64,000 nt of DNA from Acidobacteriota bacterium (GTDB taxonomy: Bacteria > Acidobacteriota > Terriglobia > Acidiferrales > UBA7541), in contig QHYZ01000053.1 of NCBI GenBank assembly GCA_003225295.1, positions 1 to 64,000 on the forward strand, read 5' to 3'. How positions within the stretch are numbered: the stretch's first letter is position 1; every line of letters begins with the position of its first letter. Below are positions 26,263 to 35,162 of the stretch, one piece after another. The notes under the pieces were generated by a model. The model was not told where the DNA came from and did no database searches. It was given only the letters and a program-made list of their open reading frames with translations. Made by a program: the position numbers and the translations under genes.

Positions 26263-27897
26263 ATGAACCCTAATCTGAAGTGGAAAGCGCTGTTCATCTT
26301 TGCCGTCATTCTGTTCTGCATCTATTTCCTTTTCGGCTACCCGGTGTTTCCCACCTCGGTCGCGCAAGTGAAGGATAACTTCTCCAAACAGATCAAGCTC
26401 GGTCTGGACCTCCAGGGCGGCACTCACCTGCTCCTTCAGGTGCAGATCCAGGAAGCCATCGGGCAGGAGACGGATACGACCGTAGACCGTTTGACTACCC
26501 TGCTGCGCGCGAAAAATATTCACTACGACGAAGTGCGCCGTGTCGACGACACGCACATTCTTGTTCGCAACCTCGATCCCGCCCAGCTCTCGCAATTCCG
26601 CGACATTTATAACGCTCAATTTGTCACCGACTGGGATATGTCAGCGGCCGCTGGCAATCTCAACGGCTACACTTGGACGCTTAAAACCAGCGCTATCGCG
26701 CGCATTCAAGAGTCGACCATGACCCAATCGCTGGAGACCATCGATCGCCGTATCAACGCCCTGGGCTTGACCGAACCTACCATCCAGCTTCACGGCCGCA
26801 AAGACAATGAAATCCTTGTGCAGCTTCCCGGCGAAGGCGATCCCAGTCGCGCCATGTCCGTCATTCAGGCCGGTGGACAATTGGAGTTAAGACTGGTCGA
26901 AGATCCGGTTCCCTATGCTTCGCAAGCGGAAGCTCTCAGCCGGCATGGAGGCGTTCTGCCGGCGGGTACGGAGATCGTCCCCGGCCGCTCGGAAACGCGT
27001 AATCCCTCCGGTGGAGTCGAGAGCGCCGAAAGCTGGTACGTCTTGACCCGTTTGGTTGTTGTTTCCGGCCGCGACCTGCGCAGCGCCGTCGAGAATCGCA
27101 ACGCGAATAACCCCGGCATGTGGCAGGTGAATTTCACTCTTTCACCGGAAGCCGCTCGACGCTTCGGACCCTTTACGGAGCAAAACAAGGGTCGACAAAT
27201 GGCTATTGTTCTGGACCACCGCGTCTATTCCGCTCCGGTGATCAATGGCCGCATCGATGATTCCGGTTTGATCGAAGGAAACTTCAGCCAGGAAAGCGCC
27301 CATGATCTCGCGCTGGTCCTCCGCGCCGGCGCCCTTCCTGCGTCCATCAAGTATCTTGAAGAGCGCACCGTCGGCCCATCGCTCGGAGCCGATTCCATCC
27401 GCCACGGCGTGCAGGCTTCCATCCTTAGCCTCGTGGTGGTGATGCTTTTCATGCTCGTCTATTACCGCCTCTCCGGTGGCAACGCGGTGCTGGCCCTGAT
27501 CCTGAACCTAGTCATTCTTCTCGCCGTGCTAGGCCTCTTTGGCGCCGTACTGACGCTACCCGGGATCGCTGGTGTTATCCTGACTATCGGCATGGGTGTG
27601 GATTCGAACGTTCTGGTGTTCGAACGCATCCGCGAGGAACTGCGTAACGGCAAGTCTGCGTCGGCCGCCGTGGACGCCGGTTTTGACAAGGCCTTCCTGA
27701 CGATTATCGACACCCACGTGACGACCGTTGTCTCGGCTTTTTTCCTCTTCCTCTTTGGAACCGGCCCAATCCGCGGCTTTGCCATCACTTTGACGATTGG
27801 TTTGATTGCCAACGTGTTCACCGCGATCTACGTTTCGAAAACGATTTTCCAGTATCACCTGACGAAAATGGACCGTCAGGCCGAATTGAGCATCTAG
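26263..27897 (+). CDS. secD: Protein translocase subunit SecD
   Basis: 544 residues with six membrane helices. The N-terminal helix is followed by the D1 motif LGLDLQGGTHLLLQV, a large periplasmic P1 domain, and the D4/D5 region with GMGVDSNVLVFERIREELR and the FGTGPIRGFAITLTIGL helix. SecD uses the proton gradient with SecF to pull exported proteins across the membrane. The P1 region has the expected length. It is preceded by yajC and followed by secF after 154 bases. Confidence 0.96.
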   Translation: MNPNLKWKALFIFAVILFCIYFLFGYPVFPTSVAQVKDNFSKQIKLGLDLQGGTHLLLQVQIQEAIGQETDTTVDRLTTLLRAKNIHYDEVRRVDDTHILVRNLDPAQLSQFRDIYNAQFVTDWDMSAAAGNLNGYTWTLKTSAIARIQESTMTQSLETIDRRINALGLTEPTIQLHGRKDNEILVQLPGEGDPSRAMSVIQAGGQLELRLVEDPVPYASQAEALSRHGGVLPAGTEIVPGRSETRNPSGGVESAESWYVLTRLVVVSGRDLRSAVENRNANNPGMWQVNFTLSPEAARRFGPFTEQNKGRQMAIVLDHRVYSAPVINGRIDDSGLIEGNFSQESAHDLALVLRAGALPASIKYLEERTVGPSLGADSIRHGVQASILSLVVVMLFMLVYYRLSGGNAVLALILNLVILLAVLGLFGAVLTLPGIAGVILTIGMGVDSNVLVFERIREELRNGKSASAAVDAGFDKAFLTIIDTHVTTVVSAFFLFLFGTGPIRGFAITLTIGLIANVFTAIYVSKTIFQYHLTKMDRQAELSI

Positions 27898-28051
27898 TGC
27901 GTACTAGAACTGCCGGGGCGGGTGTCCCATTCGAATCCAAACGAGTGGGGAGTGGGTTTCCTTCGCAGAATTCCGCTACCTTTGGTAGCCGGTTTCGCGC
28001 CGGGAACTTTCCCTAACCCCCTGGAGTCTAAGGAAGGGAAGCAATAGCGGA

Positions 28052-29305
28052 ATGATCGAACTCTTCAAGCAGCCCAACATCGACTGGATGGGCAAAGCTA
28101 AGTATTTCTTTGTCTTGAGTGGCATTCTTCTTCTCGCCGGGTGGACTTCGATTTTCTTCAAAGGCGGTTTGCGTTACGGGATCGACTTCAAAGGCGGCAC
28201 CAACGTGGATGTGCGCTTCGCCCAGGCTCCCGATATTGACAGGCTGCGCAGCGGTCTCGCCGCTCAGGGGCTCGGCAACACCGAAATCCAGAGCGCCAGA
28301 GATATCGCCAATCCCAATTCCAACGAGGTGCTGATCTTCGTGGAAGGCAGAGGCCAGGACGAACAAACCCTCCAAGCCAGCAGGGAGAAAGTGTTGAGCG
28401 CGCTCAACGCCACCTACGGACTTTCCGGCTCGAACAAGGCCGATTTTAATTCCGCGACGCTTTCCTCGCTTGCCGCCGTCCTTACGGAGAAGGATCCTCT
28501 GGTTCTTTCCGTCAACGCCGCTGATCGTTACCAGCAGCTCTCGAGAAAACTTCTCGACTACCGCGACAAGAACGCCAACGGCGTGCTCACCAATTTCGAT
28601 GACCTAGCGAAAGGTGATGGCGTGACCCCCGCGGTCCTCGCCGCCGTGAAAAACAGCTATGCACTCGGACCCTTCGCCATTCGCAACGTCGAAGTCGTGG
28701 GTCCCAAGGTTGGCGCCGAGCTTCGCAGGCAGGCGATTTTCGTTACCCTCTATGCTTTGGGCGGCATGCTGGTATATATTGCCTTCCGATTCGAGTGGGT
28801 TTACGGAGCCGCCGCCGTTCTGGCCGTCTTTCATGACGTGCTGATCACCTTGGGGTTTTTCTCGTTGTTGCACTTCGAGATTTCGCTGACGGTCATCGCG
28901 GCTTTGCTCACGCTCGTCGGTTATTCCATGAACGACACGATTGTCATCTTCGATCGCATCCGTGAGAACAACCGCTTGCTGCGCAAGGAATCGTTTGCTG
29001 ACGTGGTCAACAAGTCCATCAACCAGACTCTTTCGCGAACGATCTTGACCAGCGGTCTGACTTTCCTTACCGTGCTCGTCCTGTTCCTGATGGGCGGCCA
29101 GGTGCTTCGTGCTTTCTCCTTTGCCCTGGTGGTAGGGATTGTGGTAGGAACGTATTCCAGTTTTGGTATCGCTGCCCCGCTCGTGGTCGCCTGGAATCGC
29201 TGGCGCGGCCAGGGCGCGGCGGCAGGCCCCGGACCTGCAGCCGGCAACAAAGCCCGCGGCAGTGAAAACGTCGCCGGACGTCTCGCTCCCGCCGGGAGAA
29301 GGTAG
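28052..29305 (+). CDS. secF: Protein translocase subunit SecF with an enlarged periplasmic domain
   Basis: 417 residues, longer than the usual 300-320. Helix 1 (about 14-30) is followed by YGIDFKGGTNVDVRF. The C-terminal helices carry VGYSMNDTIVIFDRIREN, with the conserved functional residues of SecF, and ILTSGLTFLTVLVLFLMGG. The extra length lies in the periplasmic domain at about residues 120-205. That insert contains DKNANGVLTNFD (172-183), which fits a canonical EF-hand calcium loop. The C-terminus has an Ala/Gly/Pro-rich tail. It is followed five bases later by the TonB-like gene. Confidence 0.95.
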   Translation: MIELFKQPNIDWMGKAKYFFVLSGILLLAGWTSIFFKGGLRYGIDFKGGTNVDVRFAQAPDIDRLRSGLAAQGLGNTEIQSARDIANPNSNEVLIFVEGRGQDEQTLQASREKVLSALNATYGLSGSNKADFNSATLSSLAAVLTEKDPLVLSVNAADRYQQLSRKLLDYRDKNANGVLTNFDDLAKGDGVTPAVLAAVKNSYALGPFAIRNVEVVGPKVGAELRRQAIFVTLYALGGMLVYIAFRFEWVYGAAAVLAVFHDVLITLGFFSLLHFEISLTVIAALLTLVGYSMNDTIVIFDRIRENNRLLRKESFADVVNKSINQTLSRTILTSGLTFLTVLVLFLMGGQVLRAFSFALVVGIVVGTYSSFGIAAPLVVAWNRWRGQGAAAGPGPAAGNKARGSENVAGRLAPAGRR

Positions 29306-29310
29306 GACCC

Positions 29311-30048
29311 ATGTTTGAAGAAATGGTGATTTCCAGTCCGAATCCGAAGAAGACCAGCAAGCCTTGGACGGTCTTCCTATCGATGGTATTTGAGGTCGCC
29401 TTTTTGGGAATACTCATTCTCATTCCTTTGATCTACACCGAGGCGCTTCCGAAGACTATGATGGCGACTATGCTCACCGCGCCGCCGCCACCACCGCCGC
29501 CTCCGCCGCCTCCCGCGATGGCTCAGGTGGTACACGTCAAGCCGCAGGCCCATTTGATGGATGCAGGCAAACTGATGCAACCGAAGGTCATCCCTAAGGA
29601 TGTCAAGATCATTAAGGAAGACGCCGAGCCGGAAATGAGTACCGGCATGAGCGGTGGCGTCCCCGGCGGCGTTGCTGGTGGCTCCATGGGCGGCGTGCTG
29701 GGTGGCGTCATCGGTGGCATGGGCGGAGCGCCGCCCCCGCCGAAGCCGAAACAGACTGGTCCGCTCCGCGTCGGCGGCAACGTCCAGGCAGCCCGCATCA
29801 TCAACCGGGTGCAGCCGGTTTATCCGCCGCTGGCGCGCCAGACGCGCATCTCCGGCACCGTGCGTCTGCACGCCATCATCGGCAAGGATGGCATGATTCA
29901 GCAGCTTGAAGTCATGAACGGCCATCCGTTGCTGCAGCAGTCCGCGCTGGATGCCGTGCGTCAGTGGCGCTATCAGCCGACGCTGCTCAATGGCGAGCCG
30001 GTGGAAGTCGACACGACGATTGACGTGATTTTTTCTCTCAACCAGTAG
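29311..30048 (+). CDS. TonB-family energy-transducing protein
   Basis: 245 residues. One N-terminal membrane helix (about 22-45) is followed by a stretch of eleven prolines (APPPPPPPPPPPA), a Gly/Met/Val-rich flexible segment (about 110-140) and the TonB C-terminal domain: VQPVYPPLARQTRISGTVRL, then ALDAVRQWRYQPTLLNGEPV and the final beta strand. TonB passes proton-motive force from ExbBD to outer-membrane receptors. It begins 5 bases after secF and precedes exbB, so it joins the Sec and Ton blocks. Confidence 0.93.
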   Translation: MFEEMVISSPNPKKTSKPWTVFLSMVFEVAFLGILILIPLIYTEALPKTMMATMLTAPPPPPPPPPPPAMAQVVHVKPQAHLMDAGKLMQPKVIPKDVKIIKEDAEPEMSTGMSGGVPGGVAGGSMGGVLGGVIGGMGGAPPPPKPKQTGPLRVGGNVQAARIINRVQPVYPPLARQTRISGTVRLHAIIGKDGMIQQLEVMNGHPLLQQSALDAVRQWRYQPTLLNGEPVEVDTTIDVIFSLNQ

Positions 30049-30156
30049 TACGGTCCGGCGTGCCAGTCGTGGGACAGGCACGTCACTCCGAGTAGCAGCA
30101 AACACTCTCGCTGGCGCCCGCTGGATCGGCGTCACTTGAAACTAAGGAGCAAACGA

Positions 30157-30876
30157 ATGGTAGCCACCTTGAACGTAATCGCAGTATTTTTGCTGCAAGA
30201 GGCCCCCACATTTGATCTCCGCAGCATGTGGGGGTCGATGACTCTCTTGGTAAAAGTTGTCGTCTTCATCTTGTTCATTCTTTCTGTCTATTCCTTCGGC
30301 GTGATGATTGACCGCGCCCTGATGTACAGCGCGGCGCGCAAGCAGTCCCGTGTCTTCGTGCAACAGGTTGCCGGCGCCCTCAAGGAAGGAAAGCTCGACG
30401 AAGCCATCGCCATTGCCGAACGCAATAAGAAGAGTCACATCGCCAAGGTTGTCGCCACTGGCCTCTCCGAGTTCCAGTCCGCCTCACAGCAAGTTTCGGA
30501 CTCCGACGTCATCGACGCCGCCAAGCGCGGTCTGGAGCGCTCCGTCGCCATCGTCCACGCCGAAATGAAGCGTGGCCTGTCGGCCCTCGCCACGATCGGT
30601 TCGACCGCCCCGTTCGTCGGTCTCTTCGGCACCGTGGTCGGCATTTTGAACGCGTTTAAGGGCATCGCCGCCAACAAAGCCACCGGTCTGTCGGCTGTCG
30701 CCGGTGGTATCTCGGAAGCTCTCGTCACCACCGCCTTCGGCTTGCTCGTGGCCGTCCCCGCCGTCTGGGCTTACAACTACTTCACCAACAAAGTGGAGGC
30801 CTTCGACGTCGAGATGGACAACTCCTCGATGGAACTCATCAACTACTTCATCCTGCGCCGCGGCGCCAAGAAGTAA
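30157..30876 (+). CDS. exbB: ExbB/TolQ/MotA-family proton channel subunit
   Basis: 239 residues from the ATG that follows AAGGAG; an earlier start at 30136 precedes the ribosome site. Three membrane helices: one near residues 25-45, then the pair in ATIGSTAPFVGLFGTVVGIL and GISEALVTTAFGLLVAVPAVW, both with the signature residues of the MotA/TolQ/ExbB family. It forms the inner-membrane motor with ExbD. The exbD start lies 6 bases after its stop. Confidence 0.95.
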   Translation: MVATLNVIAVFLLQEAPTFDLRSMWGSMTLLVKVVVFILFILSVYSFGVMIDRALMYSAARKQSRVFVQQVAGALKEGKLDEAIAIAERNKKSHIAKVVATGLSEFQSASQQVSDSDVIDAAKRGLERSVAIVHAEMKRGLSALATIGSTAPFVGLFGTVVGILNAFKGIAANKATGLSAVAGGISEALVTTAFGLLVAVPAVWAYNYFTNKVEAFDVEMDNSSMELINYFILRRGAKK

Positions 30877-30882
30877 CCGGCC

Positions 30883-31332
30883 ATGGCCTACAAGCCACAA
30901 GTCGGCCCCCAGATGTCGGCCCCCAACGTTATTCCGATGGCCGACATCATGCTCGTCCTGCTGATTATTTTCATGGTGGTCACGCCCATGTTGCAGAAGA
31001 CTCATCAGGTGGACTTGGCTCCCACGGAAAACGCCCACGAGATGAAGGACGCCGACAAGGACGATGCCATCGTGGTGGCCGTCACTCGCGATGGCAGCAT
31101 TTTTCTCGGCAACACTAAGGTGAGCAAGGAAGATATCACCGGACAGATCAAGGATCGCATCTCTACCCGTCTTGACAAGACCGTTTACGTTAAGAGCGAT
31201 GCTCGCGCCAAGTACGGCGACGTGGTCGCCGTTGTCGATGAAATTCGCTCTGCCGGTGTCGATCAGCTCGGTCTGCTCACCGAGAAAAATCAGAAGGAGA
31301 GACCGGCTGCTCCTCCGCCACCCGCGGATTGA
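30883..31332 (+). CDS. exbD: ExbD/TolR-family protein, copy 1
   Basis: 149 residues: a short cytoplasmic tail, one membrane helix (VIPMADIMLVLLIIFMVVTPM) containing the Asp required for proton transfer, and a periplasmic TolR-like domain (VYVKSDARAKYGDVVAVVDE). The helix is preceded by the typical SAPNVIPMADI sequence. It works with the upstream ExbB. The C-terminus is proline-rich. Confidence 0.94.
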   Translation: MAYKPQVGPQMSAPNVIPMADIMLVLLIIFMVVTPMLQKTHQVDLAPTENAHEMKDADKDDAIVVAVTRDGSIFLGNTKVSKEDITGQIKDRISTRLDKTVYVKSDARAKYGDVVAVVDEIRSAGVDQLGLLTEKNQKERPAAPPPPAD

Positions 31333-31459
31333 GCGCCGGGCGGTCCGTTTGCACCGTTCACCGTTCGTTTGCTGATTCTTTAGGGTCGCGCCGGATCTCA
31401 CCCGGCGCGGTTTCATGGCCTGCGGAGACGCTCTACGTCAGGCCCACAGGAGACTGGCT

Positions 31460-31888
31460 ATGGGGATGGATGTAGGAGGAGGAGCTGGCGGATCGATGGC
31501 CACGCCAAACGTGGTCCCGCTGATCGACATTCTGCTCGTGCTGATCATTATTTTCATGGTCATCTCGCCGCTTATTCCCAAGGGCTTGGATACGCTCGTT
31601 CCTCAGCCCTCGCCGAACCAGCAGCAGAACGTCGAGCTTGAGAACAAGACCGTGGTCGTCCAGGTGAACCTGACCGGCAAACTTAAGATCAACAATGAAG
31701 ACACCACCTGGGATGGTCTTGGCCCGCGCATGGAGCAGATCTTCAAGGAGCGCGCCGAGAAAATTGCTTTTGTCAAAGGCGACAACGATGTAATGTTCAT
31801 GGACGTTGCCCGGGCCATCGATATCATGCGCGGCGCCGGCATTGACAAGATTGGTTTGATCACCGCCAAGCTCGAAGCGGGCCAGTAA
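31460..31888 (+). CDS. exbD: ExbD/TolR-family protein, copy 2
   Basis: 142 residues from the ATG at 31460, which follows AGGAG; the frame is open upstream to 31415 but without a ribosome site. The helix PNVVPLIDILLVLIIIFMVI carries the key Asp, and the periplasmic domain ends AIDIMRGAGIDKIGLITAKL. It differs from copy 1 throughout the periplasmic part, so the two are not a recent duplication. Two ExbD paralogues next to one ExbB suggest a mixed or alternative motor. Confidence 0.92.
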   Translation: MGMDVGGGAGGSMATPNVVPLIDILLVLIIIFMVISPLIPKGLDTLVPQPSPNQQQNVELENKTVVVQVNLTGKLKINNEDTTWDGLGPRMEQIFKERAEKIAFVKGDNDVMFMDVARAIDIMRGAGIDKIGLITAKLEAGQ

Positions 31889-31979
31889 GTTTTCTTCGGT
31901 TTGTAGAGGGGTTCGCCCCCCGTTTTCGCTGCATGTGAGCGTCCTCCTCGTGGGGCATTTGCAGGATGCGAGGTGGATT

Positions 31980-32408
31980 ATGAGAGTGTTGGTCGGCGGT
32001 AAGCGCGGTATCGTCTCGGAAAGGAACGTCGTTCCGTTGATCGATATCCTGCTGGTGCTGCTGGTGATCTTTATGATCATTCCGAGGCACTCCGAGGGGT
32101 GGAGGCACTGATTCCCCGGCAATCGACGGGAACCGCCCGATAAGATTATTCGCGACGACGTGGTTGTGATTCAGGTGCTGGCGGACGGCACGCTGCGGAT
32201 CAATCAAGAGCCGGTCAGTTGGGAGCGGCTGGGCAACCGGATTGAGGAGGTTTTCAAGCTGCGCGCGACGCGCGTCGCGCTTATCCGTGGCGATGGACCG
32301 GTCGAATTTGGTGTGGTGGCGAGCGTGATCGATGTCATGTACACCTCGGGAATTGCGTCAGTCGGCCTGCTGACGCCGGATCTGGAAAAGGGCCTCGGAC
32401 AGTTTTAA
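31980..32408 (+). pseudogene. ExbD/TolR-family protein, copy 3, interrupted by a stop
   Basis: The frame starts MRVLVGGKRGIVSERNVVP and continues into LIDILLVLLVIFMIIPRHSEG, an ExbD helix with its Asp. It then reaches TGA at 32109-32111. After the stop the same frame resumes with EPPDKIIRDDVVVIQVLADG and continues to GIASVGLLTPDLEKGLGQF. In the gap, another frame reads VEALIPRQSTG, the expected ExbD sequence. Two opposite one-base shifts around 32098 and 32140 therefore explain the break. It may be a pseudogene or a sequencing fault; the rest of the gene looks well preserved. Confidence 0.8.
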
Positions 32409-32480
32409 AATGCCCCTCGCAGGGCGGACGTGAATATCCGGGCGCTGGCCCCGGCAATTTTGGGGTCACGCACAGCAGGG

Positions 32481-33392
32481 ATGGATGCTTCGATGACTCA
32501 TGCATCATCTGTGACAAGTGCCAGTTCCACTTGGCGGGGATCAAGGCTCCCGACTTGGACGGGTCCAATTTCTTTTGCTCGCCAGGCTTTGGCCATCGCG
32601 GCGGTCGCGATTCTGGCTGCGGGCGTCTCCGGCTGCAACAAATTGAGAGCTCGCGACCTCCTCAATAAAGGTGTCGCGGCCTATAAGAACGCCCAGTACG
32701 ACACGGCTATCGAGGATTTCAAGCAGGCCAAGGACCTCGATCCCGGTTTGATGAACGCCCGCCTGTATTTGGCCACTGCTTATGCCAGTCAGTACATTCC
32801 CGGCGCGCCCTCAGAGCAGAACGTGCGTCTGGGCACTCAGGCCGTCAATGAATTCAAGGAAGTTCTGGAGATCGATTCCAACAATCTGAGCGCCATCGAT
32901 GGCATCGGTTCCATCCTCTTCCAGATTGCCGGCACTCCTTATGATCCCAAGAGATTTGAAGAGTCCAAGTCCTATCATCAGAAGCACATCGATCTACGGC
33001 CGAATGACCCCGAGCCGTATTACTGGATCGGGGTCATCGATTGGACCCTCGCCTATCGCGCCAATAACGAGTTGCGCGCCGCTTACAACCGGGATCACAT
33101 CAATAAACAAGTGAAGGAAGACGATCCCCTTCCCCCCGCGGTTCGCGCGGAGTACGCCGCAAAGTATGGCACCCTCGTGGAAGAAGGCGTCACCGACCTG
33201 CAGAAATCCATTCAGATCAAGCCCGATTATGATGACGCCATGGCCTACCTGAACCTCCTCTATCGCCGCAAGGCCGATATGGTGGAGTCCGCCAATGAGC
33301 GTGCTAGCCTGAAGAAACAAGCCGACGACCTGGTCGACAAGGTCAAGGAGATCAAGCAAAAGCGCGCCGAGCAGCCCCAGCAGGCCAGCTGA
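32481..33392 (+). CDS. TPR-repeat lipoprotein linked to the ExbBD cluster
   Basis: About 303 residues. A long N-terminal part ends in a hydrophobic stretch with the lipobox AAGVSGC (Cys codon 32634-32636), so this is probably a lipoprotein. Tetratricopeptide repeats follow (LLNKGVAAYKNAQYDTAIED, then FKQAKDLDPGLMNARLYLAT and more to about residue 270), and the protein ends in a Lys-rich tail. The start is uncertain: ATG 32481, ATG 32493 or GTG 32430. Its place after exbBDD suggests a role with the Ton/Tol motor, as a scaffold for partner proteins. Confidence 0.82.
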   Translation: MDASMTHASSVTSASSTWRGSRLPTWTGPISFARQALAIAAVAILAAGVSGCNKLRARDLLNKGVAAYKNAQYDTAIEDFKQAKDLDPGLMNARLYLATAYASQYIPGAPSEQNVRLGTQAVNEFKEVLEIDSNNLSAIDGIGSILFQIAGTPYDPKRFEESKSYHQKHIDLRPNDPEPYYWIGVIDWTLAYRANNELRAAYNRDHINKQVKEDDPLPPAVRAEYAAKYGTLVEEGVTDLQKSIQIKPDYDDAMAYLNLLYRRKADMVESANERASLKKQADDLVDKVKEIKQKRAEQPQQAS

Positions 33393-33708
33393 ACATGGTT
33401 TGCAGGTTACTTTTAGTGAATTGATTTATCTTCTGGGCGTCCCCACGTATCCGCTGAAGGTTTTTCCCTCGGTGAGTTCATCCGCCTTGTGGAAATCGCC
33501 GATCACGAATTTTACTCTTGAAGAATTCTCAAATTGCGAAATCAAATGGTTGTGGAAGCGGCGGCTCAAGCGTTGCATGTGGGCACGGTAAATTCGCCCA
33601 CGGCATCCGCCGAAGGAAACACCCGCCCGCCTTCCATCAAGTTTCTCGAGCGCGCTTTCCTGGCAATGCGATACCGTATCTCCAGAACTGTTTTTTTTTA
33701 GTGCTGTC
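33393..33708. other. Gene-free stretch of 316 bases
   Basis: AT-richer than its surroundings, with short unsupported frames only. It probably holds the end of the exb transcript and the promoter of the serine hydrolase; a run of nine T precedes the next gene, but I see no clear hairpin. Confidence 0.4.
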
Positions 33709-34836
33709 ATGAAGACTTCGCGTTTGATTCCGGCGGTGTGGTTGTTTGTTGCGCTCGCCGCCGCTGCGGTTGGGCAGACTACTCAGGCCGAACAGGTCTC
33801 CGGCAAGGTGGACGCATTCGTTACCTCGGAGTTGCGCGTGCAACATGTGCCCGGCGTGGCGCTGGGAGTGATGCGCGAAGGAAAACTCGTAAAGGCCGCT
33901 GGCTATGGAATGGCGAACGTGGAGCTCGGCGTGGCCGCGAAGCCGGAGTCGATTTTCCAAACGGGTTCGGTGGGCAAGCAGTTCACGGCCACGGCGGTGA
34001 TGATGCTGGTCGAAGAGGGAAGCGTCGGCCTAGACGACCAGATCAACAAATATTTTGCGAAGGCACCCGCTGCGTGGAAAGACATCACTGTCCGCCATCT
34101 GCTCACGCACACTTCAGGCATTCCCGATTACACATCCGAAAAAACGGGCGGCGCCATCAGTCTGCATACCGATTACACCGAAGAGGAACTGGTCAGGAAA
34201 ATCGCCGGGTTGCCTCTCGATTTTCAGCCCGGAGAAAACTGGAGCTACAGCAACTCGGGATACTTGCTTCTGGGTGTCTTGATTCGCGACGTGACGGGAG
34301 AGTTTTATGGAGACTTTCTCCAGCAGCGCATTTTCCGGCCACTGCAGATGACTTCGACGCGCATCATCAGCGAGGCAGACATCGTCCCGAATCGTTCCGC
34401 GGGATACCGTCTAGTGAACGGCGAGCTGAAGAATCAGGAATGGGTTGCACCCTCACTGAATACCACTGCCGACGGAGCCCTGTATACCAACGTGCTCGAT
34501 CTGGCGAAATGGGACGCCGCGTTGTACACCGAAAAGCTGCTGAAAACCTCCAGCTTCGGTCAGATGTGGGCGCCGGTCAGGCTGAACAGCGGCAAGACTT
34601 ACCCCTACGGGTTTGGTTGGTCCATCGCGGAGGTAAACGGACACCGCTTGCTCGAGCATGGCGGGTCGTGGCAGGGGTTTACCATGCACATTTCACGCTA
34701 TGTGGATGACCAGTTGACCGTCGTAGTGATGACCAATCTCGATTCCCAGCACTCCGACCCAGGAAAAATCGCCCAGGGCGTGGCGGCCATCTACGTTCCC
34801 ACGCTAAAAAAACCGGAACCGGCAGTTTCCAAGTAG
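33709..34836 (+). CDS. Exported serine hydrolase (beta-lactamase class C / PBP-like)
   Basis: 375 residues. The signal peptide is LIPAVWLFVALAAAAVGQ. The class C active-site motifs are present: SVGK (Ser-x-x-Lys, in QTGSVGKQFTATAVMML), YSNSGY, and the HGGS triad equivalent near residue 320. Such proteins act as D-aminopeptidases, esterases or peptidases more often than as true beta-lactamases. No neighbour clarifies the substrate. Confidence 0.9.
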   Translation: MKTSRLIPAVWLFVALAAAAVGQTTQAEQVSGKVDAFVTSELRVQHVPGVALGVMREGKLVKAAGYGMANVELGVAAKPESIFQTGSVGKQFTATAVMMLVEEGSVGLDDQINKYFAKAPAAWKDITVRHLLTHTSGIPDYTSEKTGGAISLHTDYTEEELVRKIAGLPLDFQPGENWSYSNSGYLLLGVLIRDVTGEFYGDFLQQRIFRPLQMTSTRIISEADIVPNRSAGYRLVNGELKNQEWVAPSLNTTADGALYTNVLDLAKWDAALYTEKLLKTSSFGQMWAPVRLNSGKTYPYGFGWSIAEVNGHRLLEHGGSWQGFTMHISRYVDDQLTVVVMTNLDSQHSDPGKIAQGVAAIYVPTLKKPEPAVSK

Positions 34837-35162
34837 CAGCAGTACGAACAGGATGCTTCCGTGTCCTGCGCACCATGTGCGCTCTCCACGCGCTCCCTTA
34901 ACTCCTTTAGAATATGCAGCCGAAGGAAGATTCCGACCCGTCGGAAAGGACTGTTCTCCGGCGACCCTTTCTTGGCTCGCTCTTTGCACTCTTTACAACA
35001 AGAGCGCTTCACAACTCGTTACCATGCAGAGGGACCCTCACTCTTTCGAAAAACGGCGGGGTGCAAGCGATCTCTTCCCACTCTGGGGCTCGCCACTCGT
35101 CACCTCTTCCCCATCACCACTCGCTCTCCCCGGAGACGCCCATTCGGGCGTAAACTTAGGAT
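34837..35162. other. Gene-free stretch of 326 bases upstream of relA
   Basis: No supported gene. A weak promoter-like pair (TTGGCT, 16 bases, TACAAC) lies near 34973-35000. The leader before relA would then be about 160 bases long and is pyrimidine-rich. Confidence 0.35.

Noticed and set aside
32109-32111. In-frame TGA in the third exbD as a selenocysteine codon
   Set aside because: The surrounding codons do not match ExbD in this frame, while another frame supplies the expected residues; a pair of frameshifts explains it better, and ExbD has no selenocysteine tradition.
33709-34836. True antibiotic beta-lactamase
   Set aside because: Class C-like motifs are shared with many peptidases and esterases; no ampR-like regulator or other resistance context is present.
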